This document shows, piece after piece, positions 24,261-33,044 of a DNA stretch of 64,000 bases. Under the pieces are notes generated by a model. It worked only from the letters and a program-made list of their open reading frames with translations. It was not told the origin of the DNA and did not search any database. The stretch is from Bacillota bacterium (GTDB lineage Bacteria; Bacillota; Clostridia; DSM-8532). A program made the translations under genes and the position numbers. The DNA lies in assembly GCA_023411795.1 (NCBI GenBank), contig JAEYOK010000018.1, positions 1-64,000 on the forward strand. The letters are read 5' to 3'. The stretch's first letter is position 1. Each line of letters begins with the position of its first letter.

Positions 24261-25466
24261 ATGAAGAGGTTAATAGTTATTGTACTGGTTTTTTCACTAT
24301 TGGTACTTTCTGTAGCTTGCAGCGAACAGCCTACTTTTGATGCAACCAATGTTAATTCCTATGTAGTTGACGGAAACAATAAGTTTGCATTTGATATATT
24401 TAAAAGTCTCAATACTGAGGATAGCGCTACAAATATATTCATATCTCCCTTAAGCATTTCATCAGCTCTCACAATGACCTATAATGGCGCTGAAAGTAAT
24501 ACCAAGGAGCACATGGAAAATGCTCTTGGATTCACAGGCATAGACAGAGCCTTGGTAAATGAAAGCTTTAAAAACCTCTTTTCTCACTTAAAAAAAATTG
24601 ATAAGCAAATTGATTTAAATATCGGTAACTCAATCTGGATTAGGGAAGGCGAACAAATTAATAAGAATTTTATAAAAAATAACGAGAAGATGTTCGATGC
24701 TAAGGTAAGCTCCCTTGATTTTTCCGATTCCGCCTCTGCAGATGTCATTAATAAATGGATAAAGGAAGAAACAGAAGGTGAAATCGAAAAAATGATTTCC
24801 CCTCCAATATCCTCAGATGTCGTAATGTACCTTATTAACGCGATTTATTTTAAGGGTAAATGGAGCGAGCAATTTAATCTTAAGAATACAAGAGATTCAG
24901 ATTTTTACTCATATGAAGGAACTAAACAAACTGTTGAAATGATGTCTGGTAAGAATGAATATAAGTTTTTACACGGCAAGGATTTTAAAGCAATCAGACT
25001 TCCTTATGGAGTAGGGAAAACCTCAATGAACATTATCCTGCCTGATGAAGGCACTAATATCAATGATTTTATTAATAATATGGACAGAGATGATTGGTAT
25101 AATATCAGAGACTCTTTTAAACAGACCGATGATGTAGAGGTAAAACTTCCTAAATTCAAGATGGAATATGGAATTAAAAACCTAAATGATAGTTTGAAGG
25201 CTCTTGGTATGGAGATTGTTTTCAGCGGAAGTGCGGATTTTTCAAGTATTGGTGATGGATTGTTTATTAACAATGTTTTTCACAAGGCTGTAATTGAAGT
25301 CAACGAGGAAGGCAGTAAAGCCGCGGCAGCTACTGTAGTTGAGATGACATCTGCATCAATGCAGCAGGAGCCAAGAACCTTTATAGTCGAAAGGCCATTT
25401 TTCTTCTTAATCACCGATGATGTAACAGGTACGATATTGTTTATGGGAAAAGTATTAAGTATCTGA
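24261..25466 (+). CDS. Serpin-family protease inhibitor (lipoprotein)
   Basis: A 401-residue serpin. The signal peptide ends in a lipobox-like SVAC, so Cys20 is probably lipidated and the inhibitor is held on the outer face of the membrane. The serpin core is complete (NIFISPLSISSALTM, NAIYFKGKW, FHKAVIEVNEEGS). The hinge EEGSKAAAAT is of the small-residue inhibitory type. Counting from the hinge puts the scissile bond at Ala365-Ser366, an elastase- or subtilisin-like preference; the loop is about two residues longer than in alpha-1-antitrypsin, so this is uncertain by a few residues. The role may be protection against foreign or own secreted proteases. Confidence 0.88.
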   Translation: MKRLIVIVLVFSLLVLSVACSEQPTFDATNVNSYVVDGNNKFAFDIFKSLNTEDSATNIFISPLSISSALTMTYNGAESNTKEHMENALGFTGIDRALVNESFKNLFSHLKKIDKQIDLNIGNSIWIREGEQINKNFIKNNEKMFDAKVSSLDFSDSASADVINKWIKEETEGEIEKMISPPISSDVVMYLINAIYFKGKWSEQFNLKNTRDSDFYSYEGTKQTVEMMSGKNEYKFLHGKDFKAIRLPYGVGKTSMNIILPDEGTNINDFINNMDRDDWYNIRDSFKQTDDVEVKLPKFKMEYGIKNLNDSLKALGMEIVFSGSADFSSIGDGLFINNVFHKAVIEVNEEGSKAAAATVVEMTSASMQQEPRTFIVERPFFFLITDDVTGTILFMGKVLSI

Positions 25467-25530
25467 TTTTTATGGTATATTTTTCACTTCTTGCACCAAT
25501 AATATGGAAAAAGACGAAAGGAGTGAGCTT

Positions 25531-25674
25531 ATGGCCAAGAATCAGCCACCTAATAATCCTACTTCCAATTCTAACGCTAAGCAGTCAAAAACCGGAGAAA
25601 ATGAAAAGCGTTTGAACCAAGTACCTAACAGCAAAAACCCAAAAGTACCCGGTAATGAAGCACCCTACCGTTAA
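25531..25674 (+). CDS. Small hydrophilic protein, 47 residues
   Basis: ATG at 25531 follows a strong AAAGGAG ribosome site with seven-base spacing, and the frame runs to TAA at 25672. The product is rich in Asn, Lys, Pro and Gln, with no hydrophobic segment and no cysteine. Small spore proteins of the acid-soluble minor classes have similar composition, but no specific family is recognised. It follows the serpin gene by 64 bases and precedes a strong terminator, so it may be on the serpin transcript. Confidence 0.6.
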   Translation: MAKNQPPNNPTSNSNAKQSKTGENEKRLNQVPNSKNPKVPGNEAPYR

Positions 25675-25840
25675 ATCATTCGTAATTTAATCTAAATGCA
25701 TAAATATCGTCATAGTACAAAAAATAATCGTGACGATAAGGGACAAGGAAAAGTCAAAGGGAAAAGCGCCTGACGACTTAGTAGTAGTTAAATTAATCAA
25801 CAAAATAATAAGACGCAATTGGAAGAGGCGCGAAGAAAAA

Positions 25841-25875
25841 CATAAAATGCCAGCTTAGCTGGCATTTTATGTTTT
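25841..25875. terminator. Bidirectional terminator
   Basis: CATAAAATGCCAGCT (25841-25855) and AGCTGGCATTTTATG (25857-25871) form a perfect 15-bp stem, with A-rich and T-rich flanks on each side. It separates the plus-strand serpin and small-protein genes from the convergent membrane protein gene. The 166 bases between the small gene and this hairpin hold nothing else I can identify. Confidence 0.8.
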
Positions 25876-25901
25876 CATATTATTTAATAATAATTATGGT
25901 T

Positions 25902-26576
25902 TTAATAGTTTCTGCGATTATCGTAATCTTTATGAACAGGTCTTTTTAGTATTGTACTTATACCGACAAGAATCAAGGCTCCCCCTGCTATATATTTAAA
26001 ATATCTGCCGAAGTATCCCAACATAAAAATGGAGAAGAATACTATCGAAATACCTGCAAGTATAAATATCGGTATCAAAAGTCCCGGTTTACGGCCATCT
26101 GTAAGATAAAGCAGGAATAATCCTACAGCCGGAGCAAGAATGAAACCGGGCCATAATATTCCCCATAGATCTAAAAGTCCTGAAAAAAAGCATGTTGCCG
26201 CAACTGTCAAAAGTATCCCTATTGGGACTAATAAACCCGGACTTCTGTCACCAAACAAATAGAGAAGTAAAAGTCCCACTGCCGGCGAAGCTATAAATGC
26301 AGGCCATATATACCCATATAAGGAAGGAAACATTTCTCCAATAAAGAGTGTCGCGCCTATTGTCAGTAAAATTCCTGCCGGAACAAGTAACCCTGTACCA
26401 TTTGGCCTTTTAGTAAAATAGCCAAGAAAAAAGAACAATGAAATCATGATAATTATTGAGGGCCAGGTAAGTCTGAAAATCCAAGAAAGATTCAGAAATC
26501 CTATATCTCCGAAAATCGCTAATATTCCAAAAATTACGAGTACTGCGCCAATGATATATTTCGAACTATTTTTCAT
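25902..26576 (-). CDS. Multi-pass membrane protein with internal ~50-residue repeats
   Basis: A 224-residue, very hydrophobic protein. About three tandem units share the pattern GLLVPxGILLTxxATxFF, then WPxFIxxPAVGLxLLYL and a charged RxPG junction, each giving two membrane helices. LiaI/LiaF-type transmembrane domains are the closest general resemblance. Function is unknown. It has its own likely promoter upstream and is convergent with the serpin operon. Confidence 0.7.
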   Translation of the reverse strand: MKNSSKYIIGAVLVIFGILAIFGDIGFLNLSWIFRLTWPSIIIMISLFFFLGYFTKRPNGTGLLVPAGILLTIGATLFIGEMFPSLYGYIWPAFIASPAVGLLLLYLFGDRSPGLLVPIGILLTVAATCFFSGLLDLWGILWPGFILAPAVGLFLLYLTDGRKPGLLIPIFILAGISIVFFSIFMLGYFGRYFKYIAGGALILVGISTILKRPVHKDYDNRRNY

Positions 26577-26676
26577 ATAAAACGCCTCCGCTTGTTTAAC
26601 TACTTAAGATTATACCTGACCAATATGATAAAACAATGGGGCGGTAATTAGAATTAGATTAGAAAAAACATGATAA

Positions 26677-27702
26677 TCATATTATCAACATCGCATCACC
26701 GAAGCTAAAAAATCGATATTTATTGTCAATCGCTTCCTGATACGCGTTCATAATCCTGTCTTTTCCGGCAAATGCACTAACTAACATAATCAATGTAGAT
26801 TCGGGAAGATGAAAATTTGTCACTAAAGCATCTACCACTCTAAAATTATAACCGGGGTATATAAAAATGTCAGTTTCCCCTTCTCCCGGAAAAACCCTTC
26901 CATCATTATAAGATGAGGTCTCAAGAACTCGGACACTCGTTGTCCCCACCGCAACTACGCGGTTCCCCTTTTTCTTTGTTTCATTAATAATATCACATGC
27001 TTCAGCACTAATATAGTAGTACTCCTTATGCATGTGATGCTCAAGGATATTCTCAACCTTTACAGGTCTAAAGGTCCCCAGTCCAACATGAAGAGTCAGT
27101 TCCACAACCTTTATACCCTTCTTTTTAAGCTCATCAAAAACCTCGGTCGTAAAATGAAGGCCGGCTGTCGGTGCTGCCGCTGAGCCGTTAATCTTTGAGT
27201 AAATAGTCTGGTACCTCTCCCTGTCTTCAAGAGTTGCATGAATATACGGCGGAAGAGGCATAATCCCAACTTTATCAAGAACCTCCTCAAACACACCTTC
27301 ATAAAAAAACTTAACGATTCGGTTTCCTTCATCGCCAATTCTTATAACTTCAGCCTTCAATTGTCCGTTTCCAAAAACGAAACGGCTACCCGGTTTTGCT
27401 ATTCTCCCCGGTCTTAATATTACTTCCCATATATCAGTCTCTATTCTTTTTAATAGAACAAATTCTATTTTTCCCCCTGTTTTTTCCTTCTCCCCTAAAA
27501 GACGGGCAGGAAGAACCCGGGTATTATTTATGACAAGACAATCTCCTTCATCAAGATACCCGGGAAGATCTTTAAAATGTTTATGCTCCAAAGCCCCGGT
27601 ATTTTTGTTTAATACCAAGAGCCTTGACATATCTCTTTTTTCGGCAGGGTTCTGGGCAATCAGACCTTCTGGCAGATCATACCAGAAATCCTTTAACTTC
27701 AT
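26677..27702 (-). CDS. queA: S-adenosylmethionine:tRNA ribosyltransferase-isomerase QueA
   Basis: A 341-residue enzyme that transfers and isomerises the ribosyl part of S-adenosylmethionine onto preQ1-modified tRNA to form epoxyqueuosine. YDLPEGLIAQNPAEKRDMSRLLVL, split here as YDLPEGLIAQ and RDMSRLLVL, SAAAPTAGLHFT, HVGLGTF and TNFHLPEST are diagnostic. Full length. The usual neighbour tgt is not next to it; instead its start overlaps the htpG stop by 4 bp. Confidence 0.95.
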   Translation of the reverse strand: MKLKDFWYDLPEGLIAQNPAEKRDMSRLLVLNKNTGALEHKHFKDLPGYLDEGDCLVINNTRVLPARLLGEKEKTGGKIEFVLLKRIETDIWEVILRPGRIAKPGSRFVFGNGQLKAEVIRIGDEGNRIVKFFYEGVFEEVLDKVGIMPLPPYIHATLEDRERYQTIYSKINGSAAAPTAGLHFTTEVFDELKKKGIKVVELTLHVGLGTFRPVKVENILEHHMHKEYYYISAEACDIINETKKKGNRVVAVGTTSVRVLETSSYNDGRVFPGEGETDIFIYPGYNFRVVDALVTNFHLPESTLIMLVSAFAGKDRIMNAYQEAIDNKYRFFSFGDAMLII

Positions 27703-29555
27703 AATAACCTCGTCAAAAGTTCATTGCTACGCTCAATAAACTTAGCCATCGCTTCAGGCTCCAGCTGTCTGTGATTTAGTAAAGCAAGATCGTATACATG
27801 GCTTGCTGCAAAAATTGCGTCCTGTTTCCTATTATTCTCCTCATAAAGTTCTGCTATCCTCTTAACAATATTGTTATTGCTGTTAAGAATCAATGTTTCT
27901 TCATTGGGGAACAAGTCGGCGGTATTAAGTGCCCCTCCAAATGAACGGCTCATCTCTCTGAATCGTCGGGATTCTTCAGAAAGCAGGATTACCGCCGGTG
28001 TTGCTTCATTTTTTAAGCCCTCTACCTTAACTTTAAGCTTTTCTATCCCTGTAGCTTCCTTCAATAATTTTTCAAGCTTCTCCTGTAGATTTTTGTTATC
28101 TTCTTCAGTACTAGTATTATCTTTCATGTTATCGAAGATATCTGAGTCCACGCGCAGGAACTTAACTTCATTGTTTTGCGATTCCATGAAACTAATAAAA
28201 TGCGAATCAATCATAGTATTAAGAATAACCGCATCCATACCGTTATCCTTAAACATACGGATATACTGAGCCTGCTGCTTTTCGTCATTTACATAGTATA
28301 TTTTCTTGTCCGTACTATCAGTTAGGTATTCTTCCTGAGTTACGAATTTGTCGTTTATAGTCTTATAAATAAGAATATTTTTAACCTTTTCAAAGAATTT
28401 TGGTTCTCTCATGCAGCCGTACTTAACAAAAGGATTTATATCCTCCCAATATTTTTCGTAGCTCTCTTTATCCTTTTTAAACAGAAGCTGAAGCTTATCG
28501 GCTACTTTCTTTGTAATATGGGCTGATATCTTATCCACATAGCCTTCGTTTTGTAAAAAGCTTCTGGAGACATTTAAGGGTAAATCAGGGCAGTCAAGGC
28601 AGCCTTTCAACAACAATAAGAATTCAGGAATTACTTCTTTAATGTTATCAGCCACAAAAACCTGATTATAGAACAGTTTTATCTTCCCCTCCATGGTCTC
28701 GAATTCATGCTTGAGTTTTGGGAAGTAAATTATGCCTTTCATATTAAATGGGTAGTCCATATTAATATGAATCCAGAACAACGGATCATTAAAATCCTGG
28801 AAAACTTCATGATAAAAGCTCTTATATTCTTCGTCAGTGCAGTCTCTGGGATTTTTCAGCCAAAGAGGACTGGTATTATTTATGGGCTTGTCCTCTCCTT
28901 TATCTTTATCGTCCTTCTTTTCATTCTCATCCGTTATATAAATTTCATATTGAAGGAATGCAAAATACTTTTTTAGGATCTCACGAATCTTCCATGTATC
29001 AAGATATTCCTTTGAGTCATCTGCCATAAATAAAGTTACGGTTGTACCGAATGTCTTTTTATCGGACTCAACCATTGAATATTCGGTATCCCCGGTGCTT
29101 TCCCATTGTACAGCACTGGCTTCATCCTTATATGACAAAGTATCTATCCTAACCTTATTGCTTACCATGAAAGATGAATAAAAGCCCAGACCAAAGTGGC
29201 CAATAATCTGCTGATCATCAGTTTTATCCTTATATTTTTCAATAAAGTCTTTAGCACCCGAAAAGGCAATCTGGTTAATATATTTTTTGACCTCATCATC
29301 TGTCATTCCGATACCGTTATCTGAAATGGATATAGTTCCGGCTTCTTTATTAACCGAAACATCAATTTTCGGTTTATAACCCTCGGGTAATTTAGCTTCA
29401 CCTATATCAGACAGTTTTTTAAGCTTGCTTATTGCATCAGAAGCGTTTGATACCAATTCTCTCAAGAAGATATCCTTCTCTGAATAGAGCCACTTTTTGA
29501 TTATTGGAAAAATGTTTTCTGTTTGAATAGAAATATTACCTTTCTCGTTAATCAT
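27699..29555 (-). CDS. htpG: Molecular chaperone HtpG (Hsp90)
   Basis: A 618-residue ATP-dependent chaperone. The N-terminal GHKL ATPase is complete (ELVSNASDA, DNGIGM, GHFGLGFYSSFMV), followed by the middle domain with the catalytic arginine (NVSRSFLQ) and the C-terminal dimerisation domain. The charged linker KKDDKDKGEDK is short, as in bacteria. No CIRCE element was seen in the 160 bases upstream. The ATG follows AGGAGG. Confidence 0.95.
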   Translation of the reverse strand: MINEKGNISIQTENIFPIIKKWLYSEKDIFLRELVSNASDAISKLKKLSDIGEAKLPEGYKPKIDVSVNKEAGTISISDNGIGMTDDEVKKYINQIAFSGAKDFIEKYKDKTDDQQIIGHFGLGFYSSFMVSNKVRIDTLSYKDEASAVQWESTGDTEYSMVESDKKTFGTTVTLFMADDSKEYLDTWKIREILKKYFAFLQYEIYITDENEKKDDKDKGEDKPINNTSPLWLKNPRDCTDEEYKSFYHEVFQDFNDPLFWIHINMDYPFNMKGIIYFPKLKHEFETMEGKIKLFYNQVFVADNIKEVIPEFLLLLKGCLDCPDLPLNVSRSFLQNEGYVDKISAHITKKVADKLQLLFKKDKESYEKYWEDINPFVKYGCMREPKFFEKVKNILIYKTINDKFVTQEEYLTDSTDKKIYYVNDEKQQAQYIRMFKDNGMDAVILNTMIDSHFISFMESQNNEVKFLRVDSDIFDNMKDNTSTEEDNKNLQEKLEKLLKEATGIEKLKVKVEGLKNEATPAVILLSEESRRFREMSRSFGGALNTADLFPNEETLILNSNNNIVKRIAELYEENNRKQDAIFAASHVYDLALLNHRQLEPEAMAKFIERSNELLTRLL

Positions 29556-29657
29556 TTGTATAAACCTCCTAAAAAACTTATCTTAAGATATATTAATATT
29601 ATGGTCAGAGAATGTCAATAGAATCCGTTTGGCTACTAAAAAACCGATTCTCAATAA

Positions 29658-29692
29658 TAAAAACGGCTAAGGTATAAACCATAACCGCTTTT
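29658..29692 (-). terminator. Terminator of the divIVA transcript
   Basis: On the minus strand AAAAGCGGTTATGG pairs with ACCTTAGCCGTTTTT, using G-U pairs, and ends in a T-run. It lies 30 bases past the divIVA stop and closes the division cluster transcript. Confidence 0.7.
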
Positions 29693-29722
29693 GTCATAAT
29701 TAAATATTTTATTTTTGAGTGG

Positions 29723-30199
29723 TTAAACTGCCTTATTATCCAGAATCTCATCCTCTTCTGTTAAGCTATTCATAAGCTTTAACTGTGACCTTATGATACT
29801 CTCCATCTTGGCTTTATATGCATCGACATCACGTCTGATTCTCTCATATTCAAACTTAACACCCAAAACTTCCTTATGCGCACCGTCAATAATCTGCTGT
29901 GCCTTAAGCTCAGCTTCCTTTTGTATATTATCTGCATTGTTTCTCGCATTAGAAACAATTTCTTCGCTGGTTTGCTGAGCTATAATCAAACTGTTGTGCA
30001 AATTATTTTCTATTGTTTTATAGTATTTTACCTTGTCCTGACTGTCTTCCAACTTTTCTTTCAGTTTTGTGTTTTCTTTAATCATCTCGGATAAATCCTC
30101 AACAACCTTTAAGAGTACATCCTCTACCTGAAGAATATTGTAGCCCATAATAGACTTTTTAAAGGCAATGTTTTGAAGATCATTTGGAACAAAATTCAC
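29723..30199 (-). CDS. divIVA: DivIVA domain-containing protein
   Basis: A 158-residue cytoplasmic coiled-coil protein. The N-terminal membrane-curvature motif region (PNDLQNIAFKKSIMGYNILQVEDVL) matches DivIVA, and residues about 30-135 are a long coiled coil. It organises poles and septa. It is the last gene of the yggS-sepF-yggT-divIVA row; the ylmH gene that often sits between yggT and divIVA is absent. Confidence 0.88.
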   Translation of the reverse strand: MNFVPNDLQNIAFKKSIMGYNILQVEDVLLKVVEDLSEMIKENTKLKEKLEDSQDKVKYYKTIENNLHNSLIIAQQTSEEIVSNARNNADNIQKEAELKAQQIIDGAHKEVLGVKFEYERIRRDVDAYKAKMESIIRSQLKLMNSLTEEDEILDNKAV

Positions 30200-30236
30200 A
30201 AATACACGCCCCCCATATAATAAAGTAAAAATAAAA

Positions 30237-30509
30237 TCAAACTAACCTCTTTAACATTACATTAACCAGGTATAGCAAAATGATTAAAAACAATGGCGAA
30301 AAATCAAACTTTTGCGATTTATTTTTTTGCTTTGAAAGCAACTTTCTTACCGGATTTAAAAGGGGCTCCGAGATACTCAATAGAAATCTGAATGGCCCGC
30401 TATCCCTTCGTATAAGCCTAAACTCACAAGCTACTCTGAAAACAAGTACTACCTGCATTACGCCGATAACCGCACGTAATGCTATTACAAAAGCTTCAAA
30501 TATGCCCAT
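30237..30509 (-). CDS. YggT-family membrane protein
   Basis: A 90-residue protein with two membrane helices, one at each end, around a conserved middle SEPLLNPVRKLL, the YggT signature. Its exact function is unknown, but it is a standard member of the sepF/divIVA cluster and three bases separate it from sepF. Confidence 0.85.
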   Translation of the reverse strand: MGIFEAFVIALRAVIGVMQVVLVFRVACEFRLIRRDSGPFRFLLSISEPLLNPVRKLLSKQKNKSQKFDFSPLFLIILLYLVNVMLKRLV

Positions 30510-30512
30510 GGT

Positions 30513-30968
30513 TTATTTTACCCAAGAAAATACGCCCTTGTTTCTCATATCGTCCTTTAAATCGCCTGTAATTTCAATAGATGCAGGTGTTGCGAGAAAA
30601 ATTCCGCTGGAAATCTTCTGAATGTCTCCATCAAGGCAATAAACAGCACCACTCAAGAAATCCACCATTCTTTGAGCAAGAGGTGTGTCAATACCTTCAA
30701 CGTTCATAATGACAGGCTTGTTTGATTTAAGATGGTCACAGAGCTCACGGGCTTCAAGAATATTCTGAGGCGAAAGAATAACAACTTTTAAATTATTATT
30801 GTTATTCATGTTCAGAACCTTCCCTTGAGGGTTCTTTCTGTGGGAAACGTTTCTTTCGGGTTTTTGAGGTGCATTTTCAACTATTTCTTCTTCATACATG
30901 TCTTCTTCTCCGTCCATGTTTGTTTCCCAACCCACAAAATCAAGGACTTTCTCCAGCAATCTAGCCAT
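30513..30968 (-). CDS. sepF: Cell division protein SepF
   Basis: A 151-residue protein. The N-terminal amphipathic helix (MARLLEKVLDFVGW) anchors it to membrane, a charged linker follows, and residues about 65-148 form the SepF dimerisation and FtsZ-binding domain (VVILSPQNILEARELCDHL, FLSGAVYCLDGDIQKI). It tethers and bundles FtsZ at the septum. Confidence 0.93.
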   Translation of the reverse strand: MARLLEKVLDFVGWETNMDGEEDMYEEEIVENAPQKPERNVSHRKNPQGKVLNMNNNNNLKVVILSPQNILEARELCDHLKSNKPVIMNVEGIDTPLAQRMVDFLSGAVYCLDGDIQKISSGIFLATPASIEITGDLKDDMRNKGVFSWVK

Positions 30969-31017
30969 AGTATATTCCTCCAGTTTTCATTAGTAAAAAT
31001 ATTGTCAGCCTCGTTGG

Positions 31018-31719
31018 CTAATAAACCCTTTCTCCATACAGTGCGCTACCGATTCTTACAATTGTGGAGCCTTCCTCAACAGCTATTGAATAGTCGCTGC
31101 TCATACCCATCGAGAGTTCTTCCATACTGATATTTTCTACCCTTTCCCTTGCCATGTCAACCGATATTTTTTTTAATTTTCTAAAAATATACCTTACTTC
31201 CTCTGGTTCCATAGCATACGGGGCTATTGTCATTAATCCCTTTACCTTGATATTACCCATTTTTGAAAGCTTTAACAAAAAACTTTCAAGCTCGTCCGGA
31301 CTTACTCCGGTTTTCGTACTTTCTCCGGATACATTAACCTGAACAAGCACCGAAAAAATATGATTAATCTTCTTTCCCCTGTCATCAATGGCCTCAGCAA
31401 GCGATAGTCTGTCTAATGAATGAATAAGGGATACTCGCTGGTCAAGATACTTAACTTTATTGGTTTGAAGCCTTCCTATAATATGCCAAGTACAATCTCT
31501 TTTAATAATATCGGATTTCCTGACGTATTCCTGAACCCTATTCTCACCAAAATGTGTGATACCATAGTCATAGGACTTTTCCATCATTTCTACTTCAACA
31601 GTTTTAGTTACGCCCAGAAGTAAGATTTCAGCAGGATTCCTGCCGACCCTGTTAGCAGCATCAACGATATTCTGTTTAACATTCAAAATTACATTTTCCA
31701 GGTTATCATTTTCTATCAC
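31018..31719 (-). CDS. YggS-family PLP-binding protein (PLP homeostasis)
   Basis: A 233-residue single-domain fold-type III PLP protein. LLGVTKTV carries the PLP lysine, and GENRVQEY, WHIIGRLQTNKVKY and MGMSSDY are diagnostic. Family members act in vitamin B6 and amino acid homeostasis rather than as racemases. The start is GTG at 31719, overlapping the preceding gene stop (GTGA). Confidence 0.92.
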   Translation of the reverse strand: MIENDNLENVILNVKQNIVDAANRVGRNPAEILLLGVTKTVEVEMMEKSYDYGITHFGENRVQEYVRKSDIIKRDCTWHIIGRLQTNKVKYLDQRVSLIHSLDRLSLAEAIDDRGKKINHIFSVLVQVNVSGESTKTGVSPDELESFLLKLSKMGNIKVKGLMTIAPYAMEPEEVRYIFRKLKKISVDMARERVENISMEELSMGMSSDYSIAVEEGSTIVRIGSALYGERVY

Positions 31720-33044
31720 TTATCTATCACTTGGCCTTCTACTATATTTTTGGGATTCACTAGAAAGACATCGAAAATATTCACACTGTTTTCTGTATCG
31801 GTCGTATCGATATTTTCAATTATAGCATAATTATCTTGTCTGGCTACTATTTGAACCCGTATAAACTTTGCTTTATCCATCTTAACAATAGCTATATCTG
31901 CTGTATCGTCAACCTCGTTAATATTAAAAAGGCTTCTGATTGGTATCTTCATTCCTGTAACGCTTTCTAAAACAAGATTTCCTTTCACTGCCCTATAATC
32001 CATAGTATTCTCAATTAATTTAGTCATTGATGCGGTAAATAACTGATAATCCTCATTCTTTTCGCCTACTTTTTCAATAGTAACAGGGATACGTTCATCA
32101 ACACCATCTATCTCTACTTCAAAGGATATCTTCTTTTCATTAAGCTTGGCCTTCTCAAATAATAGTGATATTTCAGCTCCTTGTTTATTAGGTATTTTAA
32201 ATGAAATCCATCCCACATTGTTTGATATAAGTTTTCCGAAGGGCTCACCTTCCTTAACGCTAATCTCAGCCGGCGTTAAAGACTTCTCGGTGCTATTGTT
32301 TTCATTCAACGCTTTTTCAATATCTTCAAAGGTAACATCGTATATGGATTCTGCGGTATAGGTTTCTTCCCAACCGTCATATTTATATAAAACAATTCCA
32401 GATTCCGAAGCTATGATACTCTTAACAGACTTGTTAACATTGCTCCTGAGTCTTTCAAGCTCTGCTTTTTCATCCTTCAGTTTATCTTCAAAAGATCCGC
32501 TATCAAGCATATAGCGTGCCCTAGCTTCTAAAACCCTGTCAACACTGCTTCTTATGTCTTGAGCCTGACTTAAGTCCCCGGAATTAGATAGGCTTGAAAG
32601 TCTCCTGATTTGCGTTTCAATTGCCGATTCCCATATTTCGCGCTGTGAACCGGTAGCATTATCGAATTCGGTGACAACTCGCTTTAATATTTCTACTTCC
32701 ATTTGTCTGTAGTTATCCACTACATCCAACATATTTGACTGAATATATGACGCAACTTCCCTGCCTTTAGGCACACGTTCCCCGTTTTGGATGGTTGGGA
32801 TAAGGATACCTGTCCCGGGAGACTTCAGTAAAGTTTCATTTCTGATAATAATACCTTCAAGTGGTTCTTTAACCTCTAATGTAGCGGTTCTTACAACCCC
32901 TATCTCATGATTCACCGAAAAAAGCCATTTCCATAATGCCGGGATATAAACCAGCATTAAAATAAAACCCAGAAGTCCAATCAGTCTTCTGCGATTACGT
33001 TTGACCTTTCTTCTCTTATTTCTTTCCGCAACCTCGTTGGTCAT
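31716..33044 (-). CDS. HlyD-like membrane-anchored adaptor protein
   Basis: A 442-residue protein with one N-terminal membrane helix (about 22-42), then a biotinyl-lipoyl-like segment (LEGIIIRNETLL, GTGILIP), a helical hairpin (about 110-215) and beta-rich C-terminal domains. This is the layout of HlyD/membrane-fusion adaptors. No ABC or RND partner is adjacent. The gene sits between yggS and the methionine gamma-lyase-family gene with 4-bp overlaps at both ends, so it is translated with them. Confidence 0.72.
   Translation of the reverse strand: MTNEVAERNKRRKVKRNRRRLIGLLGFILMLVYIPALWKWLFSVNHEIGVVRTATLEVKEPLEGIIIRNETLLKSPGTGILIPTIQNGERVPKGREVASYIQSNMLDVVDNYRQMEVEILKRVVTEFDNATGSQREIWESAIETQIRRLSSLSNSGDLSQAQDIRSSVDRVLEARARYMLDSGSFEDKLKDEKAELERLRSNVNKSVKSIIASESGIVLYKYDGWEETYTAESIYDVTFEDIEKALNENNSTEKSLTPAEISVKEGEPFGKLISNNVGWISFKIPNKQGAEISLLFEKAKLNEKKISFEVEIDGVDERIPVTIEKVGEKNEDYQLFTASMTKLIENTMDYRAVKGNLVLESVTGMKIPIRSLFNINEVDDTADIAIVKMDKAKFIRVQIVARQDNYAIIENIDTTDTENSVNIFDVFLVNPKNIVEGQVIDK

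Noticed and set aside
31018..31719. Alanine racemase
   Set aside because: The protein is a single PLP barrel without the C-terminal racemase domain; it is of the YggS type.
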